From contig NC_079149.1 in assembly GCF_945859685.1 (NCBI RefSeq), forward strand, positions 130,412,065 to 130,476,064: DNA of 64,000 nt. The letters run 5' to 3'. Below the pieces are notes generated by a model that saw only the letters and a program-made list of their open reading frames with translations, made no database searches and had not been told where the DNA came from. Made by a program: the position numbers and the translations under genes. The stretch comes from Eupeodes corollae. Lineage: Eukaryota; Arthropoda; Insecta; Diptera; Syrphidae. Positions 34,990-46,320 of the stretch are shown here, one piece after another. Numbering within the stretch: the stretch's first letter is position 1; the number at the start of each line of letters is the position of its first letter.

Positions 34990-35500
34990 GTTCATTGCAG
35001 CTTGAAGGCTTGAATTATTGTCATAATGGTCTTCTTCAAATCAATCAAATTCCTGATTGAAATAATCCCATAAAAAAAAAAAACGTTTAATGCAGTCAGG
35101 TCAAATGATCTTTGGGGCCAGCGAAAAGTAGAGTTGCTGGAAATAAATTTTCTTAGGAATCTTACTGGAACCAAACGCGGTTCAGTAGGATACGTCTTCG
35201 TTCTTTTCATGTGGTATCACAGCCAATTTAACCTAAAATTACCTAAAATAACCTACGTCTTCGGCGCAGTTTTGCTTGAAAAAAACTTATTCAACATCTT
35301 CAAATAACAACAGTTACTCATTTCTTTGAAGAAGTATGGGCTGACCATCGTTGTAGGTACAATTCTGTCTAATGGATTATTTCTGCATTTGACTCCCTCC
35401 AAATGCCCCAATTTTGCTTGGTTACATTGTCATTTAGGTGAAAATTATCAATGAGTTTTCCTCTTCGGCCATTACAATCATTTTTCGTCAAAATTCCTCA
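34990..35500 (-). mobile_element. Tc/mariner-like transposase remnant
   Basis: On the minus strand, FHLNDNVTKQNWGIW (about 35410-35455) matches the D-E-A-H-F-x-L-N-G-Y-V-N-K-Q-N-x-R-I-W segment around the first catalytic aspartate. VSPYFFKEMSN (about 35320-35350) matches G-G-I-I-G-P-Y-F-F-K. VWFQ-stop-DS (about 35140-35165) matches W-F-Q-Q-D-G-A-T with the second aspartate. RSFDLTALNVFFFYG (about 35065-35110) matches R-S-x-D-L-T-P-L-D-F-F-L-W-G, the third acidic site, here asparagine. The first aspartate is also gone. A 53-bp insert splits it at 35201. The same type of transposase is at 62330-63110. Confidence 0.7.
35201..35253 (+). mobile_element. 53-bp retro-insert with 10-bp TSD
   Basis: TACGTCTTCG occurs at 35191-35200 and 35254-35263. 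The 53 bp between contain TTCATGTGGTATCACA, identical to the I-like LINE at about 34137-34151, joined directly to GCCAATTTAACCTA, which resembles that LINE's last bases (GCCACTTTAATCTA, about 34197). So it looks like an extremely truncated copy of the LINE 3' end with an internal deletion, inserted into the transposase remnant. Confidence 0.75.
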
Positions 35501-36442
35501 CGAACAGTTAATACCTCTAAATAGTAACCTGCAAAATCAAAGATGAAGATCTAAAATATTAACACAAATTTGACAAGTTGTGGATTGCAGGCTGCGACCA
35601 ATTATGTACTTTAAAGCGACTGCGTTTAGTCGAAATACGGGCGTTTATTCTTCGTTTACTAAACCAGTATACTCAAATGAATCATTCTTAATGCAGATAC
35701 TTTTTTTAACCTATTAGGGCTACGGTATCTAAAACAACATGGTCACTATCAACTATCAACGGAGAGAAGTCGTAATTGGAACACCTTTTAGTTAATTTAT
35801 TTGAAAATAGTCAGCGAGAAGCAACGCAATTTATTTTTTGTATTTTTTCTCACTCAGTTTACAATGGCTCCTAGTAAAAACAAATGAGGAATTACAACTT
35901 ACAAAGCTCCATCGGGAACCAGGAACCTTCTTAATTGTCAAAAACTTTACATGAAAAAAGAGAAAATTCAGATCAAAATTATAATCAGCTTCATTGATGA
36001 CTTAAATCTCCCCCTTTCTTAAGTGTCTTCATTACACCGCCAGAATTTATTGAGACTTTAAAATGTCAAAATAAAAACCCTCATAAACTGTAACGTCCTA
36101 TGAAATAAAAAGAAGCATAGGCCAACTTTATAAGGACACACCGGAAATCCTTTTAACAACAAGATAAAAAAATAAGTAAAGAATATAAAAATAATATTAA
36201 ATCACATCAAATAGAATATTATAACCCGCCGAAGATTAATCATCCTGTCAATCCGTTCTCGCTCATCCACTAATAAATGTCATCGTAGATGGGAGGCTTA
36301 CTTGGGTGCCAACCATCAGCCATTCACTTTTCAAGCCTGTTGTGTCTTTCTCTATCTCTTTCTCTTGCTTTAGCTCCTGTTCTATGCCCTGTTCCATATT
36401 GTAGTTCCATGGATGAGATGGTAAGCTTGATGCTGGTGTGTT

Positions 36443-36480
36443 GTCCCATCGCATCTCATCCCATCCCATCGGTCATCCAT
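36443..36480 (+). repeat. imperfect CATCC/CATCG minisatellite
   Basis: Repeated CATC-containing pentamer/decamer units (CCCATCGCATCTCATCCCAT). Confidence 0.8.
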
Positions 36481-37269
36481 CGTCCTTCGTCCTTTATCCT
36501 TGTTGGCTGTACCATCATGTGAATGGCATCAAGTACGCATACATCAAATATATCAGCAATGATCCACTCGACATCCTTGTAGTTGTTAAAATAAAATCCA
36601 ATTTCATTTCTGACATCAAAATCCTGCAGAGACACTGCCAGGGGCCGGAGGGGTGGGTGATAGAGTAGGTTTTTGTGCAAACAGTAAAAAAAAAACAACA
36701 TATAAATAAAATAAAAAAGAAAATGGGCGAAAAAGTCTTTCGATGGCGGAAAAATAGGAGTTTTTATTTTCGCCTTGACCAAGAGCGTTTTCATATCACT
36801 GATTCTGCAGCATCAACTACGTCAGGCATCAGGAAAAACACTGCTGCTGCTCCTTGAATAGGACGACGACTATGACTCGACGACGACGCCAATGGAACAA
36901 CGGAGGAGTAGAGAAGCGGATTGTTTGACTAACAGAATGAGGCTGAAGAATGAATAGCTGATGCATTTGCTAAAAGAAGGCACATTCGACTGATGAGGAG
37001 ATGGAGATGGAGACGTATAGATGAGAGTGAGGAATGGGTGGATATGGAGACGACGACGACGATGACGACGAAGGAAAGTCAACATCCTGGCCAATCCATT
37101 ACGGTGGCCTGTCAATCTCACTTAACTCATCCGCAATGAATTAAAAATGAAGTTCTACGCGAGTCGAGCTTCCTTTGTGCTCTTTTTTTCCGATCAGAGG
37201 GAGACACAGAAAAAAAAGGACCTTCTTTCCTGCAGACTTCGAAGCTAAAGCTGATGCGGTGTGGCGCTC

Positions 37270-37290
37270 GAACTGGAACTGGAACTGGAA
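37270..37290 (+). repeat. (GGAACT)n short array
   Basis: About three and a half GGAACT units. Confidence 0.9.
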
Positions 37291-39742
37291 TCCTTCTCGA
37301 GAGGATAATTTTCTATGCTTACTCGAATGTATACGAGTTTGTGTGATGAGTTGAGTTGAGTATATGTTCAAAACCTCAGTTAATGTCATAGTAAACTCGG
37401 TCATGGACGTATTCATTCATGTTCAACGATACGCGTATCCTGGCATATTTACATCATCAATCATGTTATCCATGAGATGTGTTTTTTGCAGTTTCCTTTA
37501 TTTTTGCGTAGGTTGAGTTGCTGCACAGCATCCTGCTCCTTCCTCCTTCCATCACTCCACATCCTTTACCATCCACTCGTTTATACATACAGCTGCCAAC
37601 TTTGATCCTGGAGTGCAAGCGATTATCGAAAAGTATTGACTGAAAAATTGAAAATTGGACAGCGCGAAATGATGGACGACAATTTTTGTTTGGCTCCATA
37701 GAATTTAAAAGTTTATTTTTTGGAGGGGGGGGAGTTGTTGAATATATATTGCATCATATCGTGGCAAAGCGGCGATGGTGGGTAAAGTGTGTTCCGCCGC
37801 CAATAATGACGGTGGTGGCACTGCGGTCGAAATCAGAATTACAACTTGTTTGTTATAATCTGAAATTCAAAAAGCTTATAAAATACTCACATAATGGAAA
37901 AGTAAAAATATGAGTTTCAATATTTGTTGATTTAAGTTGTTTTGTTATTGTTGTAGTCTCTGATTTATTTAATCCTCTTTTTTTAAGTTGACCATATTAT
38001 TGAACTTGTTGACTATATTATTTTAAACGTAAGCAAGTATAATAGTATTTAAATTATTTAAAGGGTGCTAAGGTTAAACAAGTTAATGATGATGGGGTTG
38101 TCGTTGTGACACTTAAAGTGCAATAATCATGATGCATTATTACGAGTGGCAACACATGAATTAAGATTGTTTTTTTTTGTTTTAACAAATTGATTGTTTA
38201 AAATATAAATGATGTAAAATTCGTAAAAATTAATTTTTAATGAAAAAAATACTTCGCAAAAACAAAATTTAAAAATAAATCAATCTGATGCAATTTTAAG
38301 GACGTACCGTAGTGTATGCAAATTTTGGTTTAAACGAAAAATATGGTTAATAGAACGCATAAAATGAAGCTAATTAAAAAAGAGCACCTTTAAAAAATAG
38401 TCACGATGAACTATAATTTGACTGTTTTTTAACAGTGTGCAACAAAAGTTTATCATTTACAAAGATTGGCTTAGGTCAACAAATTTGATTAATCCTGATA
38501 GTTGAATTCAAAGTTTTGGTCCAGAGTTTAAACACGGTACTCTAGTGCAGTGCTTTTTAGAAAATAATACTGTTTTCAGAACTATCGGATTTTTCAATAA
38601 GGACTAGACAGTCAAAATTTTGTTTATGTTTATTTTTCTACCGAAATTCAGAGTTTGTGACCGAAACTTTGGAGCTGCATTCTTTACATTTTCATTGTGT
38701 GATAGTGCTAGTCAGTTAGAAAACTGGTTAGTCAAAATGTCAAAACAGAGCAGCCATTCAAACTTGTTTTCTGTAGAAAACGATTTAAAACAAACAATTT
38801 CGCGGTGTTCTCAAGAATTGAGCATCGCTTAGACCATTGGCTTGCAAACTAGTATTTACTCATGTTTGATCTTATCTGACTCATTTGATACACCATTTGA
38901 AGTAACGTAGGTCCTCCGATTTGGTTCTGGTGGCTAAGTATCCATTTATTTCTACATAAATACCACTTCATCCACAGAGAATAACTTTTTGATGTTATTT
39001 AAATGAAGGCGGTGGCGTTACTTACTTACTTTACTTAAGGTGGCGCTACATTCCAGGCGGACCTGGGCCTCAACCAACAAGCGTCTCCAGCTAGATCGTT
39101 CCCTAGCTAGCTGTCTCCAGTTTCGCACGCCAAGTTGGTTGAGGTCTTTACCCACCTGATTCGCGGTTTTCCTCTACTGCGCCGTCCTTTGGAATTGGAT
39201 TCAAAGACCTTCCAGGCTGGAGCGTTGATGTCCATTCGCTCTACATGACCTAGCCATCTAAGCCATTGGAGCCGGTACAGTTCGTCGTTATATCTTCTCC
39301 TCCATTCTCCATCTATTCGTACGGGACCAAAAATCACCCGAAGAATTTTTCTCTCGAAGCATACGCTCTCATCTTTCTATGACAGGGTCAAAGCCTCAGC
39401 GCCATAAATGAGAACCGGGATGATGAGTGTCTTATAGATGGTGATTTTAGATGCTCGAGAGAGAACTTTACTTTTAAATTGTCTTCTAAGTCCAAAGAAG
39501 CAGCCATTTGCAGGAGTTATTCTTCGTTTGATTTCAGAGATGGTGTCGTTGTCTGTATTAAGAGTGGTGCCAAGGTAGACAAAGTCCTTAACTACCTTGA
39601 TGCTGTCCATGGTGACGTTTTGTCCAAGACGTCATTGTTCAGTGTCCTTTTTTGATGACAGCCTATACTTGGTCTTGCCCTCATTGACCACTAAACCCAT
39701 CTTCTTCGCTTCTCGCACTGACATCACGCTTTGATCTTCTAA

Positions 39743-40250
39743 CTATGTCAATATAGTCTGCGTATCCGAGTAGTTGGATGGACCTTGGAAGATTGTGCCT
39801 CTAGTGTTGACTGTTGAGTTTTGCACAATTCTTTTCAGAACGATGATAAAGAAGTCACATGACAGTGCATTGCCTTCTTTAAGACCTTTTTTGACATCAA
39901 ACGCATCAGTGAGATCTTTTCCGAACTTGATAGAGCAGCGTGCGTTCTCCATCGTCATTCTGGACAAAGAGATAAGTTTGACAAGGATGCCAAAGCTAGA
40001 CATTGCTTGGTAGTGCTCTTTCCTATAGATGCTGTCATACGTGGCTTTGAAATCGATAAATAGATGGTGGGTATCGATTTGAAGTTCCTGGGCTTTATCC
40101 AAGATCTGCCGTAGTGTGAAAATTTGGTCGATTGTGGACTTTCCTAGTCTGAAGCCACACTGATAAGGACATATTAGGTTGTTGATGAACTGCTTCAGAC
40201 GTTCACATAATATGGCAGAAAGGATTATATTCAATATTTAGGAGACTAAT
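39743..40250 (-). pseudogene. RT domain of RTE-like LINE (YADY)
   Basis: 163 codons stay open: YQCGFRLGKSTIDQIFTLRQ, LFIDFKATYDSIYRKEHYQA (palm A region), TMENARCSIKFGKDLTDAFD and KKGLKEGNALSCDFF. The last corresponds to K-G-F-R-Q-G-D-x-L-S with Q changed to E. A frameshift follows, after which the catalytic box reads GYADYIDIVRRS near 39735-39775: the second aspartate is tyrosine. Confidence 0.85.
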
Positions 40251-40972
40251 GCCTCTGTAGTTGGCGCAGCTTAGAATGTCTCTTTTCTTATGTATCTCGA
40301 ACACTATACTGAGATTCCACTCATGCAGATGAGTTGGCGCATGCTCCCTACCAAGTCATCGCCTGCTGCTTCGAACAATTCGGCAGAAACGCCTTCAGCT
40401 TTGACTTCAGTTTAGGTATAGCTCTTCACTTCGTCAAGGTCGGGTAGGCGGAATTGTTGATCTGCATCGCCGAGGTTGAGTGGTTCTATCTCCCTTACAG
40501 TGGAATTCGGTTCGTGATCGCCGTTATATAATTTGGAGAAGTTATCTTTCCATATTCTCAGCATCGACTGCGGTTCTACTACGATGATCCCCTGATCGTA
40601 CCCTTGGGAGGTTTTGTTTAGCTTTGGGTAAAATTAACGAACCTCATTCCTGTTGTGACATCCTTTTGACATCCTTGCACTTTCCGTCATTCGTCGTCAA
40701 ACCAGGGGTTTTGCAGTTGTTGCCGAGTGAAACCTAGCACTTCAGAGGCATCTCTGATGGCTACAAGGCAATGTTGCCATTGGTTTTCAATGCTTAATGC
40801 AGGCAGAATAGGACTCCTTAAGAGGTTATTACAGACTCGATCGGAAAAGGACATGGCAGTCTCTTGCAATTGTAGCCGTCTAACGTCGAAAGTTCTCACA
40901 GTACTTCCTTCTTTTGGCTTGGACCGGAATATCCGTAGCCGTACCTTGGCTACAACGAGGTAGTGGTCCGAG

Positions 40973-41700
40973 TCAATGGTGGCCTCTCGGAATGTTCGGA
41001 TATCCTGTATACTGGAGAAGCGTCGATCGCAATGTGGCCAATCTGGTTGATTTTGATTTTGATTGATCAGGATTTTTCCATGTCCCCTTGTGGATATTGA
41101 GATGTGTGAACTGCGTACTAGCTTCCAGAACGTCACACCTCGCAGCAAAATCGATCAGCCTGAATCCGTTGTCGAAGGTGGTGTCGTGCAGGCTGTATCT
41201 CTCGATTGTGCCACCAAAGATTTCTTCTCTTCCTAGCTTGGCATTAAAATCTCCTAAAACAATTTTAATGTCATAGCCAGGGCACTGATCATATGTCTTG
41301 TCCAAGAGCTCGAAGAATATGTCTATGGTGTCTTCATCTTTCTCCTCTGTTGGAGCATGCGCGCATATTAGGCTTATGTTGGTGAATTTAGCCTTGATGC
41401 GGATTGTCGTGATGCGCTCGCTCACACTGTTGAAACTCAAGACTTTTTGCCTGAGTCTAGTTTTAACAAGAAATCCACACCCAAATAAAGGCTGTCTTTG
41501 TTCTCGGTAGCAGTCGCCGTAGCATACATCGCAGTCTTTTAGTTTGCGTCTGTCCGGTCCATCCTATCGCACTTCTTGGATGGCGGTAATATCTGCCTTG
41601 CAGCAGTTTAGAGCTCCCGCTAATTGTTCGGCTGCACATGGTCTGATAAGGGACCTAACATTCCGCGTACAGATCCTAGTTTCATTTTCCTTATTTCGTT
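40973..41700 (-). pseudogene. apurinic-type endonuclease domain of RTE-like LINE
   Basis: Starts with CTRNVRSL (about 41665), then ALNCCKADITAIQEVR (about 41570-41620, catalytic E in Q-E-V-R), ICAHAPTEEKDEDTIDIFFE and LGDFNAKLGREEIFG (about 41215-41265, intact GDFN). GFRLIDFAARCDVL follows, ending in the next open segment with DSDHYLVVAKVRLR (about 40925-40975, intact SDH). Stops lie near 41565, but the catalytic residues are unusually complete. Confidence 0.85.
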
Positions 41701-41822
41701 TGTTTGGGTTCTCAACAGTGAATCCATACGTATCCGAGGCTTGTTGGTGCTTCGCAACAAAGGTATTTTTGACGTGGCCAAGAAGTCTTTATTTGACTCT
41801 GTATTAGGGTTTGAAAAACCTT

Positions 41823-44264
41823 AAATTTAATGAATTAAAAAAAAAATAGTTTTGGAAATGAGTGATGATGATTGCTAATTTCGAAACCGAACTTCAATTT
41901 TAACAATCTGGTCAAATTTAAAAAATAATGTTTACACCATTACAATGATATTCCTTTAATATTTTAATACATTTAAAAAAAAAACTTGATGTGATAGGAT
42001 TTATTTACTTTCAAACTGCTTTGCCGTTTGAGCCTAAATGGTTCCGTGTTTCTTTAAGATTTACGTGAAAGAGGCTTAAAATCTAAGTCTACTTTTGAAG
42101 ACTTTTCCAAAATTTTATGAAATTCTATAACCATCCCGAACATTGCTTAAAAAAACTACTTGATTTTTTAATTGTTAATTATTGACACAAGAAGTTGATC
42201 TTTTTTCAAATTTAAAAAAGTAACAGCTTAAAAACCTGACTTTAATCTTAAGTCCAAGAAAAACAAAAAGGTGACGATCCTCGATAAATTTCCCTAAAAG
42301 TTGACTACAAGACACGATAGGTCTTATCCTTGTCTATTGAAAAAAAAAAACAATACTATTTTAAAGGCACCAGAGTCAAGACTTTCGAAAAATACAAAAA
42401 AGGAGATATTTGCTCTAAAACTTTAAAATGGTTTTTGTTTTTGAGACAAACATTTTAAGAATTTTGAAATGATAACAAATATGTTTTTCATGTGCTGAAA
42501 CAATAAAAACATACAAAACTAAAGAGATTTGTAAGGTTAATTCTTAAGAATATCAATGCAAGACGTGTAGATCTTGGCTCTTAAACTTACCGCATACCTT
42601 TGAAAATCTAGGTTTTCAAAAAAAAATTGTTGAGAGGCATAAAATTTTCATAGCATAAAAACATAAAAAACTAAAGGAGTTACATCCTGGATTTCTTAAG
42701 CACGTAATTACACAAATATAATTGACTGAGTATTTCAAATTGACTTACTCATCATATCGAGGGGAAATTTCGTACTGGAATCACATACATCATCACCATC
42801 TTGAAAATGCCAACGCCACATCAGTTTCCTACAGCAAATAAAATTAAACACCAAACGAATATAAAAATGATGTCCTGACATCTGTCAGAGAATCTTTTTA
42901 TATATTAATTTGATAGACAGCCAATATGTCCGAGATTTAAAAATAAAAAAAATCAGAAAATGTGAATTTGTTCTATAATATTGTCCTCTATTTTCCTAAT
43001 ATGGCAGCAGTTGGTTCTTTATGAAAAATAGAAAAGCAAAAAGGAAAACACTTCAAACTCATCTCACAGTGAAACACACAGAAATTGTTGACACATTATG
43101 AAGAATCTGATATTTTACGTGCTCTCTATTCGATGATGTTGTTATAACCCAAACCCAAGACCAAGACCAGGACCAAGACCAAAGTCTACAAAGTCTTCAA
43201 GGGTGCTATGTGCGAGATGGAGAAGTGAGGCGAGACATCTTGTGCTTTGGCTTCTAGAGAAAGATGAGAAGTTAAAGAAAAATAAAAAAGGAGCTAAACT
43301 AGAACGTGGCTATATAAAGGATCAAAGGATAGTTTGATGGGTAGGATACCAACCCATCAAACTTTCTTTGGCTTATTTCCTTTTTTGTTGTTGTATTTTT
43401 TAAATGTCCAATTTTTTTTCTTTCATTTCAACAAACATGATGAGACACAATAAAATTTATAAATTACACTTTTAAGTGTGACGACAGAATGACAAAGTGG
43501 ATCTCAACTAAATGCGAGTACACATACATGCATACACATAAGTTTGATAGACATTATGTTATGTTAAGTTGAGGATAAGAAAAAGTCCTTCAAACGAAAG
43601 AAAAATAAAATGCATGCATATTTTTGTGATATACGAGAATGCAATCTGAAAGTTGTTATTCTTGAAAATGTCATGCATCAGAAGATTTCTCAGAAAAAAA
43701 TAAACGAAGAAAATAGCAAAACTTTCGAGGAGGAAAGGAATTAAAATGAAGGATATTTTATAAATATTTTTCAAGACAATCCAACATATTATTAATGAAA
43801 ACGATATTTCCACCAAATAGCAAAGCAATAAAGATTTTTTTATTAATATTTTCAGCTTCTTAGAAAATTCCGAAAATAACTTTGATGTTCTTTGATTTTT
43901 TAAGGATTTAAATTAAAAATAGAATTCAGGGGAAAAACCTTGATTTTGATTGTTATCTTATTAGACTGAATCCTGATATGGGGAGGATATGAAATATTAA
44001 CGCAAGAAATTTTAAGTGGTAGGAAATTTTATTGCTCAGGTGGGATTTGAATACTTAATTAGTTTAATTAGATTTGGATCTCTTGCTATGAAAGCCTGAA
44101 CTTCAGTGATATTTTCGATACTTCTAACAACTCACTGTCGCACTAACATGGAAAACAACAAACTAAGAAAAGTCTGGAAAGTTTGGAACTCATGCTAAAT
44201 TCCCACTTCCCAGGCTGCAATAAACAATCAATCAGATTCAACCAATTACTCCAAAGACATAGTT
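41823..44264. other. AT-rich spacer
   Basis: No gene recognised. Long A/T runs; a CCAAGA/CCAGGA hexamer array at 43149-43182. Nothing else notable. Confidence 0.6.
43149..43182 (+). repeat. (CCAAGA)n short array
   Basis: Imperfect hexamer units AACCCA, AGACCA, AGACCA, GGACCA, AGACCA. Confidence 0.85.
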
Positions 44265-44483
44265 ATGACTGGTATTACGTTCAAATCGGTAGATAAATTC
44301 AGTATTACGGTAAAAAAAGTATTGATATCGCAATCCCAATCGTTAATAAAATTTTCTACAGGAGCCTTAACAAAGAAGCGAGGTCAGTGTAAGTTTTACA
44401 ATGAAAGCTGGTTAGCTAATAGCGAGCTAGGTGGCATAGAAATTAAAGTATCATCTTATAGAGGTATGCCTCAAGGAAATGTA

Positions 44484-45310
44484 GAAAAGACATTTGACTC
44501 GAAGATCAATTTTTACGAACTTTTAGGTTTTTATTTTTTTTAAAAAAACACTTTCAATACGTTTTTAAAAAAAAGGTATCCAATCTTCAAAACAATTCTC
44601 ATAAGATCAAATTAGTTTAAAGTCAAAATATCAAAGTTTTGAAAAGATATTTAAGTCGAAAAACAATTTATACCTATTTTTGTTAATTAGTTTTTAGGGT
44701 CCTTAAAATGTTACTCAATTTTGACAACAACATTTTTTAGAAAATAAAATAAGTTTAAAGCAAATGTCTAAAAGTGTTGAAAAGTTATTTGAGTGGAAAA
44801 TCAATTTTTACTAAACTTTTATAAAATTCTTTTTAGGTTTTTATTTTTTGTAGAAAAAACTGTCAATTCGATTTTTCTCAACATTTCACCGATAATTTCT
44901 ATAAGATAAAATGAGTTGGAAGCCACAATCTCAAGTTTTTGAAAAGATATTTGAGTCGAAATTCCAAAATTTGCAACTTTTTTAAAATTGCTATGGTGAA
45001 AGACCACCTACTCAATTTTTTTTAGAGTCATTTCTTCATTATTGTCTGCATAATACAATTTATTTGAAGACGATATCTCTACTGGTTCTTGAGCTATGGA
45101 CGACAAAAAAAAACTTCGCGAACGTTTCGACGTATGGACGTATGGACGCACGGACGCACGAACGTTCGAACTTACGGACACACGCAAGCTCAAACATCTC
45201 TTGAAACGTCAAGAAATATCAAAATTTTCAATTCAACAAATCGGACCGATTACAATAACTTTCTTTGGAAAGTTAAAAATGTGGATGAACAATCGTCAAA
45301 CTAGTTATCA
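44484..45310 (+). repeat. satellite-like repeat with ACGGACG segment, copy 1
   Basis: Four diverged tandem units of about 140-160 bp, seen by the marker GAAAAGATATTTGAGTCGAA at about 44484, 44641, 44779 and 44941. They are followed by a unique end: GATATCTCTACTGGTTCTTG, GAGCTATGGACGAC, TTCGCGAACGTTTCGACG, an 8-bp array (45129-45190) and AATCGGACCGATTACAATAA. The same marker blocks occur in opposite orientation at 63480-63760. No protein is encoded that I recognise; it may be a non-autonomous mobile repeat. Confidence 0.8.
45129..45190 (+). repeat. 8-bp tandem array (GGACGTAT/GGACGCAC)
   Basis: Seven to eight consecutive octamers of the form G-G/A-A-C-x-x-A/T-x. Part of the satellite-like repeat. 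Confidence 0.85.
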
Positions 45311-46302
45311 CTTATGGTAACACGGTTTGTGAAGAATACGTTCGAGAAAGCCAAAAACCTTAAAACCCTTACAAGGGTATTGATAATGGCATGTAAAGTT
45401 ATTAGAAGAGGAATGAGGAACAGTCTTTTACCTCTGAATCTTAATATAAAGGAAATTGCAGCAAAAAGAGCCTTTTGGCTGATGCAACCCAGCTAGTGGA
45501 AAATCAGCCCCTAGATAACTCTACACAAATACATACCGACAAATGGAAACCTCCAACAAGATATTTCCTAACAGAAACTATCGGGTGGACAATGTTTTAC
45601 ACATGAATAATCTGCAATGTAGATGTATATTGACCGCTCAAAAACTTATGCTGGAATATTAGCAGACTTCTACTCTAAAACACTCAATCTTGCTAAATCC
45701 TTAAAACTTCCCAATCTAATCAGCGTCATTTAAGCCGAAGTATTGGAGTGACATACGCTCCAAAACAGGCCTCAATGGTAGCATTAAAATCGATTTCTGT
45801 CACAGCAATCAAATCGAAGTTTATAGATAATCGTCACTAAAATCTTACGGTTCTTAGCTCACAGCATGACATTGGACACTGGAATGTACCTTGAAATGAG
45901 AAAGCTGATGAGGTGGCGATGATAAGTACACTGAACTTATCAAGTATAGACTCAACAATAGGCACTCCATCCTGTACACTAACACGTATCAAAACAGTCC
46001 AAGAAACCAAAGCAAGACAGATATTCCTCGAAACCTGTGCTACAGCCAGAAAACTTTAACGTCATCAATTGCTAGACCATCAACCATACTTTATCTAAAC
46101 GAGAATTATGACCGAAAATTGGAGTAAAAGATCTTCAAGTTAAGGTAACAGAGTCTGAATTTAGGCAGAAAATATTTGGGGACGATGCAAATAAAAATGT
46201 AATTTATTATTAAAATCGGTAAGTCAGTTTTTGAGTTATTATTACTTTTTTTAAAAAAAATATTATTATAGTACTATTAAATATTATAGCTGCATAGGTT
46301 AC

Positions 46303-46320
46303 AAGTAAGTAAGTAAGTAA
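46303..46320 (+). repeat. (AAGT)n microsatellite
   Basis: About four AAGT units; may be the tail of a retroelement, either the I-like remnant on its left or an RTE-like copy otherwise lost. Confidence 0.8.

Larger units (their letters stand above)
35510..39016. other. spacer with GC-richer, repeat-rich island (36.3-37.6 kb)
   Basis: No gene recognised. 36260-37600 is clearly less AT-rich than its surroundings and holds imperfect CATCCCATC-type units (36443-36480), GACGAC triplets (about 36862-36890 and 37050-37075), GGAGAT units near 37000-37012 and GGAACT units (37270-37290). Open frames there follow the repeats. 37730-37850 has a G-run and GGC/GGT-rich text. It may be an enhancer-like or untranslated exon region, but nothing proves this. 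Confidence 0.5.
39017..41822 (-). mobile_element. RTE-like LINE, nearly full-length
   Basis: The longest RTE-like copy. Minus strand from about 41700: endonuclease, then a linker (QQLQNPWFDDE near 40690; QSMLRIWKDNFSKLYNGD near 40520-40570), RT (40234-39743), then YLG and thumb text (DFVYLGTTLNTDNDT, 39610-39377). The C-terminal signature WLRWLGHVERMDINAPA (about 39220-39270) and a G-R-R-S-R-G-K-P-R-I-R-W stretch follow. The 3' tail is TAAG units next to 39017. The extreme 5' part before the endonuclease (41700-41822) has only weak coding sense. Frame changes lie between almost every block. The two other copies (14587, 55103) confirm the limits at the 3' end; I found no target-site duplication. 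Confidence 0.88.
44265..46170 (+). mobile_element. I-like LINE remnant broken by a satellite-like repeat
   Basis: Left part (44265-44482) translates to SQSLIKFSTGALTKKR and SELGGIEIKVSSYRGMPQGN, close to the segment before and including the G-x-P-Q-G motif of RNase H-bearing LINEs. Then a repeat array starts at 44484. To its right, 45340-45500 gives MACKVIRRGMRNSLLPLNLN and IKEIAAKRAFWLM, matching the post-RT part (T-P-L-x-I-x-I-x-x-x-A-A-K-x-A). 45630-45930 holds decayed RNase H text (IDRSKTYAG for T-D-G-S-K; GHWNVP and NEKADEVA for the last motif). The RT catalytic core is missing, replaced by the repeat. Each part alone is weak; together they are fairly convincing. Confidence 0.55.

Noticed and set aside
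36456..36794. 112-codon minus-strand frame
   Set aside because: It crosses A/T runs and the CATCC repeats; no motif.
39000..39020. Target-site duplication for the long RTE-like copy at 39017-41822
   Set aside because: No convincing match between the flank below 39017 and sequence around 41820-41880.
40727..41440. Several plus-strand frames of 60-80 codons
   Set aside because: They lie opposite the well-supported endonuclease and linker of the RTE-like LINE on minus.
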